Of a stretch of 64,000 bases of DNA, positions 35,112-47,065 are shown one piece after another. The stretch is taken from the NCBI GenBank assembly GCA_009192285.1, contig CM018608.1:1506201-1570200 (forward strand), written 5' to 3'. Source of the stretch: Morchella semilibera (Eukaryota > Ascomycota > Pezizomycetes > Pezizales > Morchellaceae). The translations under genes were made by a program, and so were the position numbers. A model generated the notes under the pieces. It searched no databases and was not told the origin of the DNA. It was given only the letters and a program-made list of their open reading frames with translations. The stretch's first letter is position 1. Each line of letters starts with the position of its first letter.

Positions 35112-38100
35112 ATGGCAGGCGAGAATGGCGGCTCCGGCGCTTCCAGGGGTGGGAATGCCGATGAGGTCGGACGAGGAGCCGATTTGGTGAGTAGTCTAGA
35201 GCAGACTAGAGGCTACCAGATGGAAATGTTTCATGAGAGCTTGAGAAGGAATATCATTGTGGCGGTATGGCGAAAAGAAAATCTTCTTTTTATCTTGGGT
35301 TCTAACATGGTGTAGATGGATACCGGATCTGGAAAAACGCATATGTAACTAACAGAATTGTTTCCTTTCAACATTCCCGCAATACTATGGAACCTTTGAC
35401 CTCTATACGCAAATTGGATACAAGAACTATTTTTGACTTAATTGCTTTCTTATAGCGCTGTGCTTCGAATTAAGGCGGAGTTGGAGAAAGGGAATGGCAA
35501 GGTATGTCAACATAGCCCTATCAAGCCTGAAATGGTTATTGATATAATTAGCTGTGCTGGTTTTTGGTACCAAACGTCGCGCTTGGAACACAGCAATATG
35601 ATGTTCTGAAAAGTTCATTACCACCTGTAAAAATAGAATTTTTGAGTGGAAACGACAAAGTAGAAAAATGGAGCGATAAAGATATTTGGGATGGCGTGCT
35701 AGGGGTAAATACTGGCCAAAGTTCAGTGATAGTCAGTACTCATCAGGTACGTACCATCAAGATATCCTTGACAAAGAAAAAGAATGTTACCTTTACTAGA
35801 TAAGAAGTAATAGGGGTCCGGGTACTGATAGTTAACGGGTAGGTACTGCTGGATGCCCTGAGCCATGGTTTCGTGAACCTCGAAAATATCGGGTTGCTAA
35901 TTTTTGACGAAGGTTTGTGGCTCAAATATCGTTAAATCGGCTTCAAAAGAAGATTCACTTCTAGAAGGAATTTTATAAAATATGGGAGTATGATATCTAG
36001 TTCCTTAGAGTTAGCTAATAGATATCCCTTTTCATAGCACATCATTGCGTTGGCTCTCATCCAGCAAACCGGATTATGGTAGATCACTACCATCCTAAGC
36101 GTGGTAAATCATCAAATATCCCCGCTATCCTTGGACTTACGGCAAGCCCTGTAGTGAGAGCAAAGCCTGATCAGCTTCGGTATATTTCATTAAGCTAGGT
36201 TATATTAAATTCTTTAAATGCTGAATTATCTTCACAGGTTGATTGAAACAAACCTGAACGCTATTGCTCGGACGCCTATAATGAATCGGATCGAACTTCT
36301 CAAACATGTTTACCCGCCATTACTCAAAAGAGTTATATACAGCTCTTCACACTGTGAATCCTCTACACCAGCTAGAGAGGATATTTCACCGCCCAGCATA
36401 GAAAAGATCCTGGATATTGATTCGGACTTCTCTAATGGGAGCGCAAATGATGCTTTGAATATAAAAGATCTAGAAAAGGCCATAATTAACATAGAGGAAG
36501 GTTCTGATCATGACAGCTGTAGTGGAGGAAGCGTTTACTACTCTGATGAGGATACACACGGGACCGACGACTCATCAGACAGAGCTGAGGCCGAAATACC
36601 AGAGGGTGAATTTGAGAGCATAGATCCAAGGACAGGCGAGCCTTTTGTGAAGGGGCAGGAACAGGAGCAGGAGCAGGAGTTTGAGATCATAGATCCAAGG
36701 ACAGGGGAAGTCCTTGTACCGGGAAGGCCACCATCACCAGACGCCGTTTCTGTTAAATCAGATAGCTACGAGGTGATTGACCCTAGGACCGGGGAGACTT
36801 ACAGGCCCTCTTCTCGGCGCGAGTCACGTTCACGTTCAAGGTCGTCAACGCCACTTATCATACCAAGAAGCCCGCGCCGGCCGCCAGTGTCATTCTCAAA
36901 TTCTATACCGACAATGAGTTTTCAGGGAACTTTGGCGTTCGAGTCTCTCAAAAGTGCTTATATGAAGATGGATATTGAGGTGGATCCGTATATTGTTTCT
37001 CTGCGTCAATCCCCTAACCCCGATGAGCGCAGGATCCAAAGATTGATATCAGGCAGGGGGACATATTGCCAAACCCAAATGAAGGGGCTAGTTACCAAAT
37101 CATGTCATATCCGGAAAGAGTACGGGGTATGGGCCTCCGAATGGTACATCAAGGAAGCATTATCAAGGATGCTTAGAGGTGCCGACGACGCAGAAGGGGA
37201 GGGGGCATTGATGGATTGGGATGGCGATCGCGACGAAAAGACATACCTAAAATCAATTCTAAGAAATGTCACAGTGCCCACGGACGTGGGACCTGTCGAG
37301 GGAAGGCTCACTAATAAAATGGAGAAATTGATCCAGGTCCTATTGGAGGAGTATCACAACGAGGAAGACGGGGAGGCATTTGCAGGACTTGTATTTGTTG
37401 AGCAACGAGTTGAAGTAAGACTTATGCAGCAGATTCTCGAGACGCACAATAGCACAAAAGACCTCTTCCGGTGCGGTACAATAGTTGGTGGGGCGCAGCA
37501 TTCGGCAAGAGCAGGAAGGGGGGTTTATGAACTAGTTTCTCCAAAGGATCAGGTTGGAGTTATTGAGTCGTTTAGGGCAGGAAAAGTGAATTTATTAATA
37601 TCTACCAGTGTAGTGGAGGAAGGACTCGATATTCCAGCTTGCCATCTCGTTGTATGCTTCTCGCTGCCGCAGAACCTCAAGAGCTTTATACAACGCCGAG
37701 GACGTGCTCGAAGGGCTAAGAGTACCTATGTTTTGATGTTCGAAGAGGGGGATAAGGATGGGAGCGTGGAGTATTTCGAGAAGCGAGAAAGAGAGATGAT
37801 AGAAGAGTATTTGGACGAGACCAGACAGTTGACTCGGGCGGCAGTACGTGAGGAGGATCCCGAGGAAGACGATAATAAAGGCATCTGGGGTTTGGGCGCA
37901 AAGCGAAAGTTTATAATTGAGCGTACTGGGTATTTTTCTTTCTTTCCTCCTTCCTTTCCTTCTACATTTCTTTCCGAGGGACACGCAATCCCGTTAGCTA
38001 TCACCTCCCCCTGCCCCCGTCTCTTAGTATCAGCACGCAACAAAAATAATTATCTATCATTGCCCCCCCATACTAATCATTACAATTAATTGTTTTAAGC

Positions 38101-40681
38101 CCAGGTACTAATAATAGTCATTAGGGCATCTTTAAACTTGGAATCGGCAGTTCAACATTTATATCATTTCTGTGACTGTTTACCACAAGGGCAATACATG
38201 AACATTAATCCAGTATTTACTTGCGAAATAGATCCCGACCCCCGCAGTGAGGATGGAACCAGAACCTCAACTCAACTCTTTAGGGCCAAGGTCCTACTCC
38301 CAAATTGCATCCCTCCTAAGGCACGACATGCAAAGAGCAAGCTATCATGGCCTACCGAAAAAATGGCAAAGCGGGATGCTGCGCTCGAAGCATACATTGG
38401 CCTGTATCGTCTCAAGCTTGTTGACGATCATCTGATGCCCTTATTACGAACGGATGCAGACATTGATGCCATGAAGGATGTCGAAAAGAGGCCTTCCAAG
38501 GTTCCTGTTGAGAGTACCATGAACCCATGGGCTGATATGAAGTGGGATGATGATACCGTTGTTTACTCGACGAAAATCAGTTTGCGCATGCCGAAGTCAG
38601 ATAGAGATGTAGAAATCAATATGCTGACGCCCGTCGAGTGCCCTCCTGTGGCTGACATTCAGGTCTTCTGGACTAATGATGAGATCGGAAAGGTAACGGT
38701 TGGGAACACGATCTGTTTGGGGGTAAACCCGGAAATTGTGGAGTGGGGTAGACAACAGACTTTTGAGCTGCTCTTCAATATCTTTGGAAGTAGGATGAAG
38801 ATGGGAGTCATGGAGTTCCCATATTTGTTTGTCCCTCTCCAGCCAGGTGAATGGGACTGCTCCAACCTTGGACGCATTACGAATGCATTGGACGCCTACA
38901 ATGAGCTTGGACCATCCTGCGATATTGTGATCAACGACGCCATGCAGAGTAGTTTACGCCTTGTCGTCAAAAAATGGCGAACAGACTTATCGCCCCTAGA
39001 TGTACCTGCACTCGTTGAAAGATATGGCAGAAAGCACATTATAAAGGATCAACCGGTCATTGAAGCTGTCAGAATCACACGCCGCCGAGACTTTCTCCAT
39101 GAAGAGGCAAACCAATCCAACTCTGAATCTACGATACTCCTACTTCCGCAGTATTGCACCCTTGAGAGAATTCCATGGCGGTTTTTTCAGTTGGGGCTAT
39201 TTATTCCCGGCATCATCCGCCGGGTTGAGGTGCATCTTATCGCAGCGGACCTACAGGCGACACTCCTAGCCCCAGTTGGCATCAATGATCTATCTCTCAT
39301 TGTCACCTCAATATGCGCATCTGCTGCTCGAGAGGCGGTAGACTACCAAAGATTTGAGTTCCTTGGCGATTCTGTTCTTAAATTCCTCACTAGTGTCAAC
39401 CTTGTCGATGAGCACCCGCTATGGCATGAAGGCTACCTCGCCCGGAAAAAGGACCAGCTAGTTTCAAACGCCCGACTAGCCAAAGCAGCACAAGACAAGC
39501 GACTATCGAGATGGATCATCACTTCTATCTTCACGGGAATAAAATGGGCACCACACTATATGCAGGGTCACGAACCACCCAAAGACGCCGACGAGGTTGA
39601 ACCCCCGAGCGGGAAGAACGAGTTATCAACCAAGATCCTCGCTGACGTCGTCGAGTCCCTCATTGGTGCATCTTACCTCGAAGGGGGTTATGGAAAGGCG
39701 CTGAAGTGCATAAACCTCTTTGTGCCTGAAAACGAACTTAAACCCCTTCCTCTGCGCATCAACTCGATGGTCTCTCGCGCTGCCATGCTCCAACCCAGCA
39801 CCTCGAAACTCGGGGATCTTGAAAAGCTCCTAGGCTACACTTTCCGCCACAAAGCACTCCTCGTTGAGGCCATCACACACCCCTCCTTCACCTCCGATAT
39901 GAGCTCCATCTCCTACCAACGACTCGAGTTCCTTGGTGATGCCCTTCTCGACATGCTTGTGGTACCATGGCTTTTTCATCACGAGAAGACGCTCTCTCAC
40001 ATTAATATGCATCTGTTTAAGGCCTCTGTCGTTAATGCCGACTTCCTTGCCTTCCTCTCCCTTGGCTACTCTGCCAATGTCGGTGACGCAACTGTCGAGT
40101 CTAGCCGCCGTGGCCGCCGCCCAGAAACCTTCAAGCTTGTGCCAAAAGACCGCAAAATCCAGCTATGGAAGTTTGTCCGTCACCAGCATCCCGAAATGGC
40201 GTCCGCACAAACTAGGGTCTGGCACCAATATGACGCAGAGGGGTTCCGAGATATCATCCAGAAAGCCCTCAATAAGAGCGACAACTATCCATGGACGGCG
40301 CTGTGCGGGCTTGATGCGGATAAGTTCTTCTCTGATATTGTTGAGGCACTTCTTGGCGCAATCTTCGTAGACTCGGGCGGGGATTTTGGGCCAGTGACAG
40401 AGTTCGCAGAACGGCTAGGAATATTGAGGACTCTGCGCAGGCTAGTGCGGGATAATGTCGATGTTACTCATCCGATCAAGAAGCTTGGTGAGCTTGTGGC
40501 GGCAGATGGGCAGGGGACAGTCACGTATCTACCCGGCCTGGTGAGAGGGAAGCATACGTGCACGGTCCAGATTAATCAAAAGGTGTTGGTGAAGATTGAT
40601 GACGGGAGTAGTAGGGCGGTGGCGAGGGTGAGGGCAGCAGAGGCAGGATACCATACTTTATTGTGGGTGTTTTCTTTCTAG
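35112..40681 (+). CDS. Dicer-like protein (DCL2-type) with an unusual helicase insertion
   Basis: Cuts double-stranded RNA into small RNAs for RNA silencing. Eight exons: 35112-35264, 35316-35344, 35456-35501, 35552-35746, 35843-35912, 36038-36179, 36238-37929 and 38125-40681, giving 1627 aa. Helicase: Walker A DTGSGKT (53-59), DEAHH (163-167), GLTASPV, then a Ser/acidic insertion holding three IDPRTGE repeats (residues 340, 363, 392). The helicase C half has STSVVEEGLDIP and QRRGRARR (about 697). The Dicer dimerisation domain follows (SAVQHLYHFC). RNase III-a is at YQRFEFLGDSVLKF (about 1183) with ADVVESLIGA; RNase III-b is at YQRLEFLGDALLD (about 1373) with DIVEALLGA. A dsRBD-like end closes it (VQINQKVLVKIDDGSS). 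Acidic catalytic residues of both RNase III domains are present, so it looks active. Intron 7 is long (195 nt). No PAZ signature is evident. Confidence 0.94.
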
Positions 40682-41055
40682 TTTTTTAGGCGCGGGAAAC
40701 TAACTGTTTGCAGGGAGAGGAAATCGAAATCCACAGTGATCCTTCCTAAGTGACCCACGATCTGATAATATATTTTGCAAAGTTTTACCTTTTTTATTTT
40801 TTTTATTTTTGGAGGCTCGGACCGGACTTTTTTTGGTTATATTTGCTCGATTTTCTTTTGTTTTATTTATATCGGTGCATAATTTGGCAGTGCAGGATGC
40901 ATAGGTTTTGTTTTTAGTTGGCATTGTTGGCTAGGTTACTGTTGAATTGTTGAGAGAAGGGGGGGGGGGAGGGGGGAGGGGGTTGCAGATATTCACTGGA
41001 TTTCCTCAAAGCCACTTCTCAGGAAAATTGATAGAAGCTGTAAAGCTGTCAGCTG

Positions 41056-41644
41056 ATGGGGTCAACTAGTGTTTCCGAAATGGCGCACGAAAGCCCAGTT
41101 CCGCTACGTCGGGACACTGCTTATCCGGACCCGGTAGTACTCGCACCCATCTGGAGGAGTTACATCGGGGGCAAGTGCCGGATGAGCATTGAACTTCCGC
41201 CAGGAATAAGTCCACAGAAATGTAGGTTTGGCGGGATAGCTTACGTCCAGCTTAGGGTCCCGGTACGTAAGGGCCTTCGGGAGTTTGTAGGGATCTACGA
41301 GGGCCATTATGACAATTTTGGGTCTGCAAACCAAAACTGCCAGGTTAGGCTTCTAGATGGGTTATGGGCTATAGGGCACAGGAGGTGTCTAGCTAGCTAA
41401 AGATACGACTAACACAAGGATCTATCTGGACAGCTGGGGTATGCGAAAGCATGATATTAAAGCCTTTATCAAAACAATGGGTTTGCGGAGCTTCGTCTAC
41501 AGGGGCTATTTATCATGGGCGGGTTTGATTTATCTCGCGCCTGGGCTGTTACGCAACAGAGAAGGAATTTTGTTAGATACTTTCATAACTATTGAGCTCG
41601 ATGAGAATGGTAGAACTACATGTAGTGATATCCAAATAGTATAG
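41056..41644 (+). CDS. two-exon protein, function unknown
   Basis: Not recognised. Exon 1 is 41056-41384 (ATG start) and exon 2 is 41434-41644. The 49-nt intron has GT..AG ends, a perfect GACTAAC branch site and CTGGACAG at its 3' end, and the frame is kept. The protein is 179 aa. It has a Pro-rich start, then a mixed alpha/beta-looking core with several Cys residues and aromatic positions (YVQLRVPVRK, EFVGIYEGHY). There is no signal peptide and no convincing membrane segment. It follows the Dicer-like gene by 370 bp on the same strand, across a G-rich tract (about 40960-40982). It could also be a degenerate remnant. The clean intron is the main evidence. Confidence 0.5.
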
Positions 41645-43662
41645 TTTTCAACAAATGTACCTGCCTACCCCCACACGAGATATCAAGCTTTTAATTTCCC
41701 AGCCCGCATCTACATCATTTGTTTTATAATAAAGTACGGTGATGGTGAGAGAGGAGTCACTATGCAACCCGATAATGTTATATCACTAGTATAAATATAT
41801 ATTAATATATATATATATTATCATTACGTTTCTAACCCACCAGGAGAGAAGGAAAGACTATAGTAGCAGATATCTAGATCTCAGACTTATTCCTGGCATT
41901 TCAGTTAGCCATATTCCTCACTAAGATAAGTCTAGTAAATGCCCAATTTCAACCCCCATCTCTATCGTAGCCTCGTGTCCACCGATAGATATCTCCATCC
42001 AAATAGCCAATAAACAAATGCCTCTCCCATCAAAAATCTCTTCTATAAGTTTGTTCAGTAATCTAAGCTCTAAATGCAAGGCTACCAAGGACAGGCCTGC
42101 ATGGAATTCCTCGGTGACCAGTGAAATCGATGATACTCCCCTTGTTTAAGGCCCCGAAAGACACATGAGGATCTAATCATTTACATATAGGAATCGGAAC
42201 TGAAGAGTCCTAAGTCGAACCAATTGCTTTCATAAGGGTATCGAATACCATAAGTCTGGAAAATATCCTAGAGGGCACAGGAAACTAGCCAGACCGCAGT
42301 TACCAACTGACGGCCGACTTTCATAGCTTTCTCCTATACTTAATATCTCTTTACACCTACTCAAAGTTAACCAAAGGCGAGAAAGATCACCAAGCACGGA
42401 AGCCCCTCTTCCGCGCATAAACACAAGTTTCCTCAGCCTCGAATATCCCTTGAGCCCCGAGTCAACAATTGTCGTGTATGAGGCTCCTTGATTTAGGGCT
42501 CACTTCACCAGTCCCCGCAGCCTAGGCCTGTTGATACTGAAATCTGTGAGCCTACCCCACGCTTAAGTGGCTAATAGCTAATTGATGAGCCTCCCATTAA
42601 CTGCGAGGCGGTGTAAAGAACTGGGATCTCACGATGGGCGGTTTCGAAAGGAATGATTACTTCACCCTTTAGCTCTAATCACTTGACATCTTGCTCGGCG
42701 AAAGAAAGAAGTTGGAGCTAGGCAAACAGATTGCGATCCCTAGCCGGATTGTAGATATATCTATAAGAGACCACACGGACCAAAAAGACGAAACGGCGAA
42801 GTTCGGACTCTCTAGCTACCCTTAGTCTGTCAGTAAAATGCTGACCCCCCCCCCCCCCCAGAAAAGCAAATTTTGTGTGACTTTACTAACAGATCCTGTA
42901 CTTATCTCCCCTTATCAAATAATAGGTCTTCCATATAAATCTAATTCCGGATCTATTATACCCCCGTCAGTATATATTGACAAGTTAATGGATCCATTAC
43001 TCATTCCCGGATCCTCTTTGGATTTCTACTATCTACGGATAAGACCAAAGCGCATAATCCAATCATATAGAATAAAGGTGCAGGAATCATTTCCTTCCCA
43101 GCCTTACATAGGCCTAGGTACTCGCCGCGTGTCGACCACCTGAAAACAGCTGACCAATGATCTTTCTTACAGCAAAGGGCTCTGGCAATTGGCCAATCAA
43201 GATCGCCCCGATGATCCGATCAAGAGGCAGCTGAGAAAAGCTGAGTTTAGAGGTCAGTAATCTCCGAGACATCACCCCCGCCATATCCTCAAACTTTGTC
43301 CCTAGGCTTTTCGTATTGAAAATTAGACTGTTGCGTAATATTCTGAATAGCCTTCAATGCCCTCTATTGTTTTCCATGTGTAAGCTCTAGAGTGCATCTT
43401 AGTTTCAAGCTTTACCCCCCCCCTCCCTAGGTGTACATTGGATAGATTTATTACACCAGTGCCGGGTTTGCCGGTGCAGGGTGGACAGAACCTGTTGGTT
43501 GTTTTTTCAGATAAATTTACTCTGTCCCCCCGCCCCCACCCACCCACAGCAATACTTAGTTTTCCATGTTAATGTGAAACTACAACCTTTTACTCTCGGA
43601 ATCATGTCAGTATCTATTCCCTTTCAGTCACTCTACGCATCTATTCCATATAACTATGACCA
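41645..43662. other. intergenic region
   Basis: 2 kb without a gene. It contains a TA-rich run at about 41795-41820, the second family C element and two C-rich tracts near 43416 and 43525. TACATGTA at 41617-41624 falls inside the preceding gene. Confidence 0.5.
42818..42993. repeat. C-run inverted-repeat element, family C, copy 2
   Basis: Inverted relative to 33776-33934. The end CCTTAGTCTGTCAGTAAAAT, a C17 run, the interior CTTATCAAATAATAG and the far end TCTATTATACCCCCGTCAGT all correspond to the complement of copy 1. The right end is more diverged. Confidence 0.8.
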
Positions 43663-45111
43663 TTACGCCTCCTCTCCGGGCTCAACACAGACAACCCTCG
43701 CTTTTACTACGCATCTGGCTTCATTTCCCTCCCCCATCTCATCGCCATACTTTTCCACTCCAGGCCATGCTACACAACCGACTACACTCCCTTCCTCTTC
43801 TTCTCCCGTTAGGTCTTCCATAGCCTCAGCATCCCACCTAACACCAACCGGTGTGTCCCGTATCTGAAAGCGGGCACGCTGACATTGCATCAGTGTTGCA
43901 ATGCGGATTGTAGCATCCACGATTGCTGTGAGCGATTTTTCGCGTGATGCGTTTGGCGGTGTGGGAAGAAGCGGCGTAGTGTGGGCTAGCAGAGCGGCAG
44001 TGACGCGGGTGATAAGATCAGTGAGGAGAGGGGGTGTGGCGAGGAGGTGTGTGCGGAGAAGGGAGAGCGTTGAAGAGCGCCAGGAGGTTAAGGAAGCTGG
44101 TGGAGCTGCACATATCAAAGTTAGCCCAGCTACACATCTGAGAACGTTAAGTTAAGCACCTGTATCGGCAAACATTCCCTCCAATCCTTTTAAAACTTCA
44201 TCCTGCCCCTCATCCAGGCTCAAAAACCAGCCCTTGAATACCTCCTTCACTAATACCTCTGCCATTACTGCCTGTACTACATGCACCCTCCTCCCGTCAC
44301 CTATTAATCCCTCGTGGCCGGGTACCGCCTTCTCTAGCGCTGCCCTCACCTCTTCATCCAAAGACCCTACATCCACCCGTCCCCCTTTCACCGCACCGTT
44401 AGTCAAACACCAATTAACAATATCATACCCGATCCTCCCCCACGTGTCTCTAAATACCTCATCCCCGACTGCCTCATCTACTCGTGTGCTAGTACTAATA
44501 CACATTTTCAGCCCACTCACTATCTCCTCCAACCGTGCAATCTCGGCATCGCGTGTAGCAATCACGGCATTAGCGGCAGTCTTGTGCACACGCAGTTCCT
44601 CTACGATACGAGCATTCGCAAGGCGAAGACTATCGAGCTCAAGCGATGGTGTAGCTGTATTCTGCTGAAGCTCTAGGATCTGGGCATCGCGGCGCGAGAT
44701 GTCCTTCTTGAAACCAACGATATCGCGCTTGTATAGGTCGATATCTGTGAGCATGTCACGGCGCTCTTTGTGTAGCACTGCGAGGGCGGCTTCGAGGTCC
44801 TTTATGCGTGTGCGGGTACGACTAGGTTTCTTAGCTGTCTATTAGGGGTATTAGCTCGGAAGCTGCAAGGCCGGTGGATCGGAGCGAATACTTCATCTTC
44901 GTCATTTCCGCCGGAGTTACTTGGTGTCGACTCTTTCGTTGTTTCCAGCTCTTCAGCTTCATCTGTCTTGGGCTCCTCGGCCCCCTCGTAGGTTTTATCT
45001 GGACTACTCAGCCTCCTGGATTGTAACCTGGTCTCCTCCAGGAGGTACCTTGATTGATAAACTCTTACCTTCAGCTCCCTTGAGCTCCAGAGGAAGCGGC
45101 GAGGTTGACAT
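43663..45111 (-). CDS. coiled-coil protein, function unknown
   Basis: Four exons on the minus strand: 45111-45069, 44998-44892, 44838-44160 and 44105-43663, giving 423 aa. Introns are 70, 53 and 54 nt; intron 2 has the branch GAGCTAAT and intron 3 GGGCTAAC. Layout: a short N-terminus; an acidic linker (GAEEPKTDEAEELETTK) then a basic patch (TAKKPSRTRTR); a coiled coil of about 95 residues (RIKDLEAALAVLHKERR onward); and a helical C-terminal half (DIVNWCLTNGAVKGG, VVQAVMAEVLVKEVFKGWF, LLRTHLLATPPLLTDL). The end is acidic (LTGEEEEGS). No transmembrane helix or signal peptide is visible. I do not recognise the family. Many ascomycetes carry lineage-specific proteins of this architecture. Confidence 0.7.
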
Positions 45112-45635
45112 GATGGAGTCTGTGTATTTAGTTGTGGAGATGAGGCATCGATCACGGGAGTGGAGATGGAAATCTTGCCTGCATATGCAGCCCTTGAGGT
45201 CTTTGTGTAACGTTTCACACAGCTGTGGAGAACGAGTGACGAGTCATGAGTATCACGGTGTATCACTCGATAAATTGCTTTATCAATGCTTATTTTTTTA
45301 TTTATTTATACTTACTCCATACATATCAATGATGTATTCATTTATTTACTTATACTTCATGCATGCATCCAACCCGAGGGTTATGGCAAAGTCTCACCTC
45401 CCCATACCAGAGGCAAGGCAAACCTTCCTCCCCAACTAAAACAAAAACAAAAGACAACCAACAAACCAACGCGTACCCAAAAAAAATCCCAACCCTGGTT
45501 CTAATGCTCCCTTCAGTTCAAGTTCTTCCGCTGCACCCTTTCCTAGCAGCCCGCGCCAGCCCTTGCTATCGTTTTCTTCTAGGGAAAATTTTAGATTAAG
45601 TTAATATAAGTAGTACCACTCTACGACGATGGAAG

Positions 45636-45810
45636 TATCCCCCGGGCTCTTGAGACTCGCAGAACCCAGGACCTCCTATCCGAGGTGCGGCATAGTCGCT
45701 GAGCCTGTTGCTTTTACGGTTTTCGCCACGGTTTGTCAAGAGCTTGTTAGCAATTGTATTACTGAAACAGGAAGCCCTGCATTTTGCAAGCCTCAACCGC
45801 CCAGGGGATA
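45636..45810. repeat. MITE-like element, family D, copy 1
   Basis: 175 bp with 42-nt imperfect terminal inverted repeats (45636-45677 and 45769-45810; 10 mismatches, mostly transitions), starting TATCCCCCGGG. A diverged copy is at 46901-47065. The ends TA..TA would suit TA-target insertion. Confidence 0.8.
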
Positions 45811-46197
45811 GCCAGGAAACAAGGAGTGCGGCCCATCTATACAAAAATCCGCGGAGATTACCAATGAGCAAGCAATTAAACTAAGAGAAATAACAGGTAT
45901 TGATATTCATGGAAAGTCATTGCTGCTATCCTGTGTACACCTTAAGACTATGCAAGGATAGCTTCCTGGTATCCCTGTGGTACACGAGTCGAAAAGATAA
46001 CTTATTGTCTATAGAGGATGAAAATCCCGGGTCCTTTTCCCATACTATTGTATCCTAAAACCAAGGATGCTTTATACCTCCAGTTGCGTAACTCGTGCAC
46101 TTTCACGAGTTTTCGGGATATGTATATCTCTACTCCCCGATAGGATATCATCGCTGTATGGTAAGCTATCATATAGGGTGGTATAAGATATCATGCA

Positions 46198-46318
46198 GGC
46201 GGCAGGGGCGCTGGATGGCGGCAGGGCAGGGCGGCGGGGACGGCAGGACGGCAGGACGGCAGGGCGGCAGGGCGGCAGAGCGGCAGAGCGGCAGGGCGGC
46301 AGAACGGCAGGGCAGCAA
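46198..46318. repeat. GC-rich minisatellite
   Basis: About a dozen tandem copies of a 9-10 nt unit, GGCAGGGC / GGCAGGAC / GGCAGAGC. Frames through it give only repetitive Arg/Gly/Gln peptides. Confidence 0.9.
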
Positions 46319-46322
46319 GCTA

Positions 46323-46412
46323 AACCATCATCATCATCACCTCCATCGTTACCATCATCATCATCATCGCCATCACTATCACCATCAGCTTCTCATCTTC
46401 ACCATCATGAAT
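46323..46412. repeat. imperfect (CAT)n repeat
   Basis: Runs of CAT/CAC trinucleotides directly follow the minisatellite. Confidence 0.9.
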
Positions 46413-46640
46413 GCCAAGTATCAAGATCATTAGAACAGTAGTAGATAAACCCCAACCTGTTTTGCTCAGATTCATGTGCAAATACTTCTTGTAGTTATTG
46501 TGTTCCCCAACTCTGGCAAGCCCAATGGTGGAAGAGATGATCTGAAGGTACTATTGATGTGGGCGGTGATGCATATAGTAGTTTCGTGATGATCGGGTGA
46601 TGAAGCTGAAAAAGTTCATGATGGCTCGGCATAACCCGCC

Positions 46641-46775
46641 TATATATCGTCCTATCAGGATATATATCGACCTATCAGGATATATATCATCCTATCAGGA
46701 TATATATATATCGTCCTTTCAGGATATATATTTATCACCCTTTCAGGATATATATATCGCCCAGTCAGGATATCC
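46641..46775. repeat. 20-24 nt tandem repeat, six units
   Basis: Units start at 46641, 46661, 46681, 46701, 46725 and 46749. The consensus is TATATATCGTCCTATCAGGA; later units have extra TA steps and C/T changes. There are no spacers. Confidence 0.9.
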
Positions 46776-46900
46776 ATGTCTATATCCAGTACGAAAGATA
46801 ACTTCACTTTTTGAGCCCAAAACATGCAGAATTATCATTTCTTATCCCCGTACCCAGGATAGATTACCGTGTCACCATACAAATCGATGTACCCTAGGGG

Positions 46901-47065
46901 TATCCCTTGGACTGTTGAGAATCGCAGAATTCAGGACTTCCTATTCAAGGTGTGGCATAGTCACTGAGCCCGTTGCTTTTACGATTCTTACCACGATTTG
47001 TCTAGGAATTTTATTACTGAAATAGGCAGTCCTGGATTCTGCGAGTCCCAACAGCCTAGAGGATA
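46901..47065. repeat. MITE-like element, family D, copy 2
   Basis: 165 bp, direct repeat of 45636-45810 (for example GGCATAGTC.CTGAGCC.GTTGCTTTTACG). Differences are mostly C/T and G/A transitions, and there is a short internal deletion. Confidence 0.82.

Noticed and set aside
43901-44155. Plus-strand frames opposite the coiled-coil gene
   Set aside because: They are shadows of the minus-strand exons, which join through three consensus introns.
46641-46775. Regular short repeats that could look like a CRISPR array
   Set aside because: The units are directly adjacent with no spacers and the genome is eukaryotic. It is a tandem repeat.
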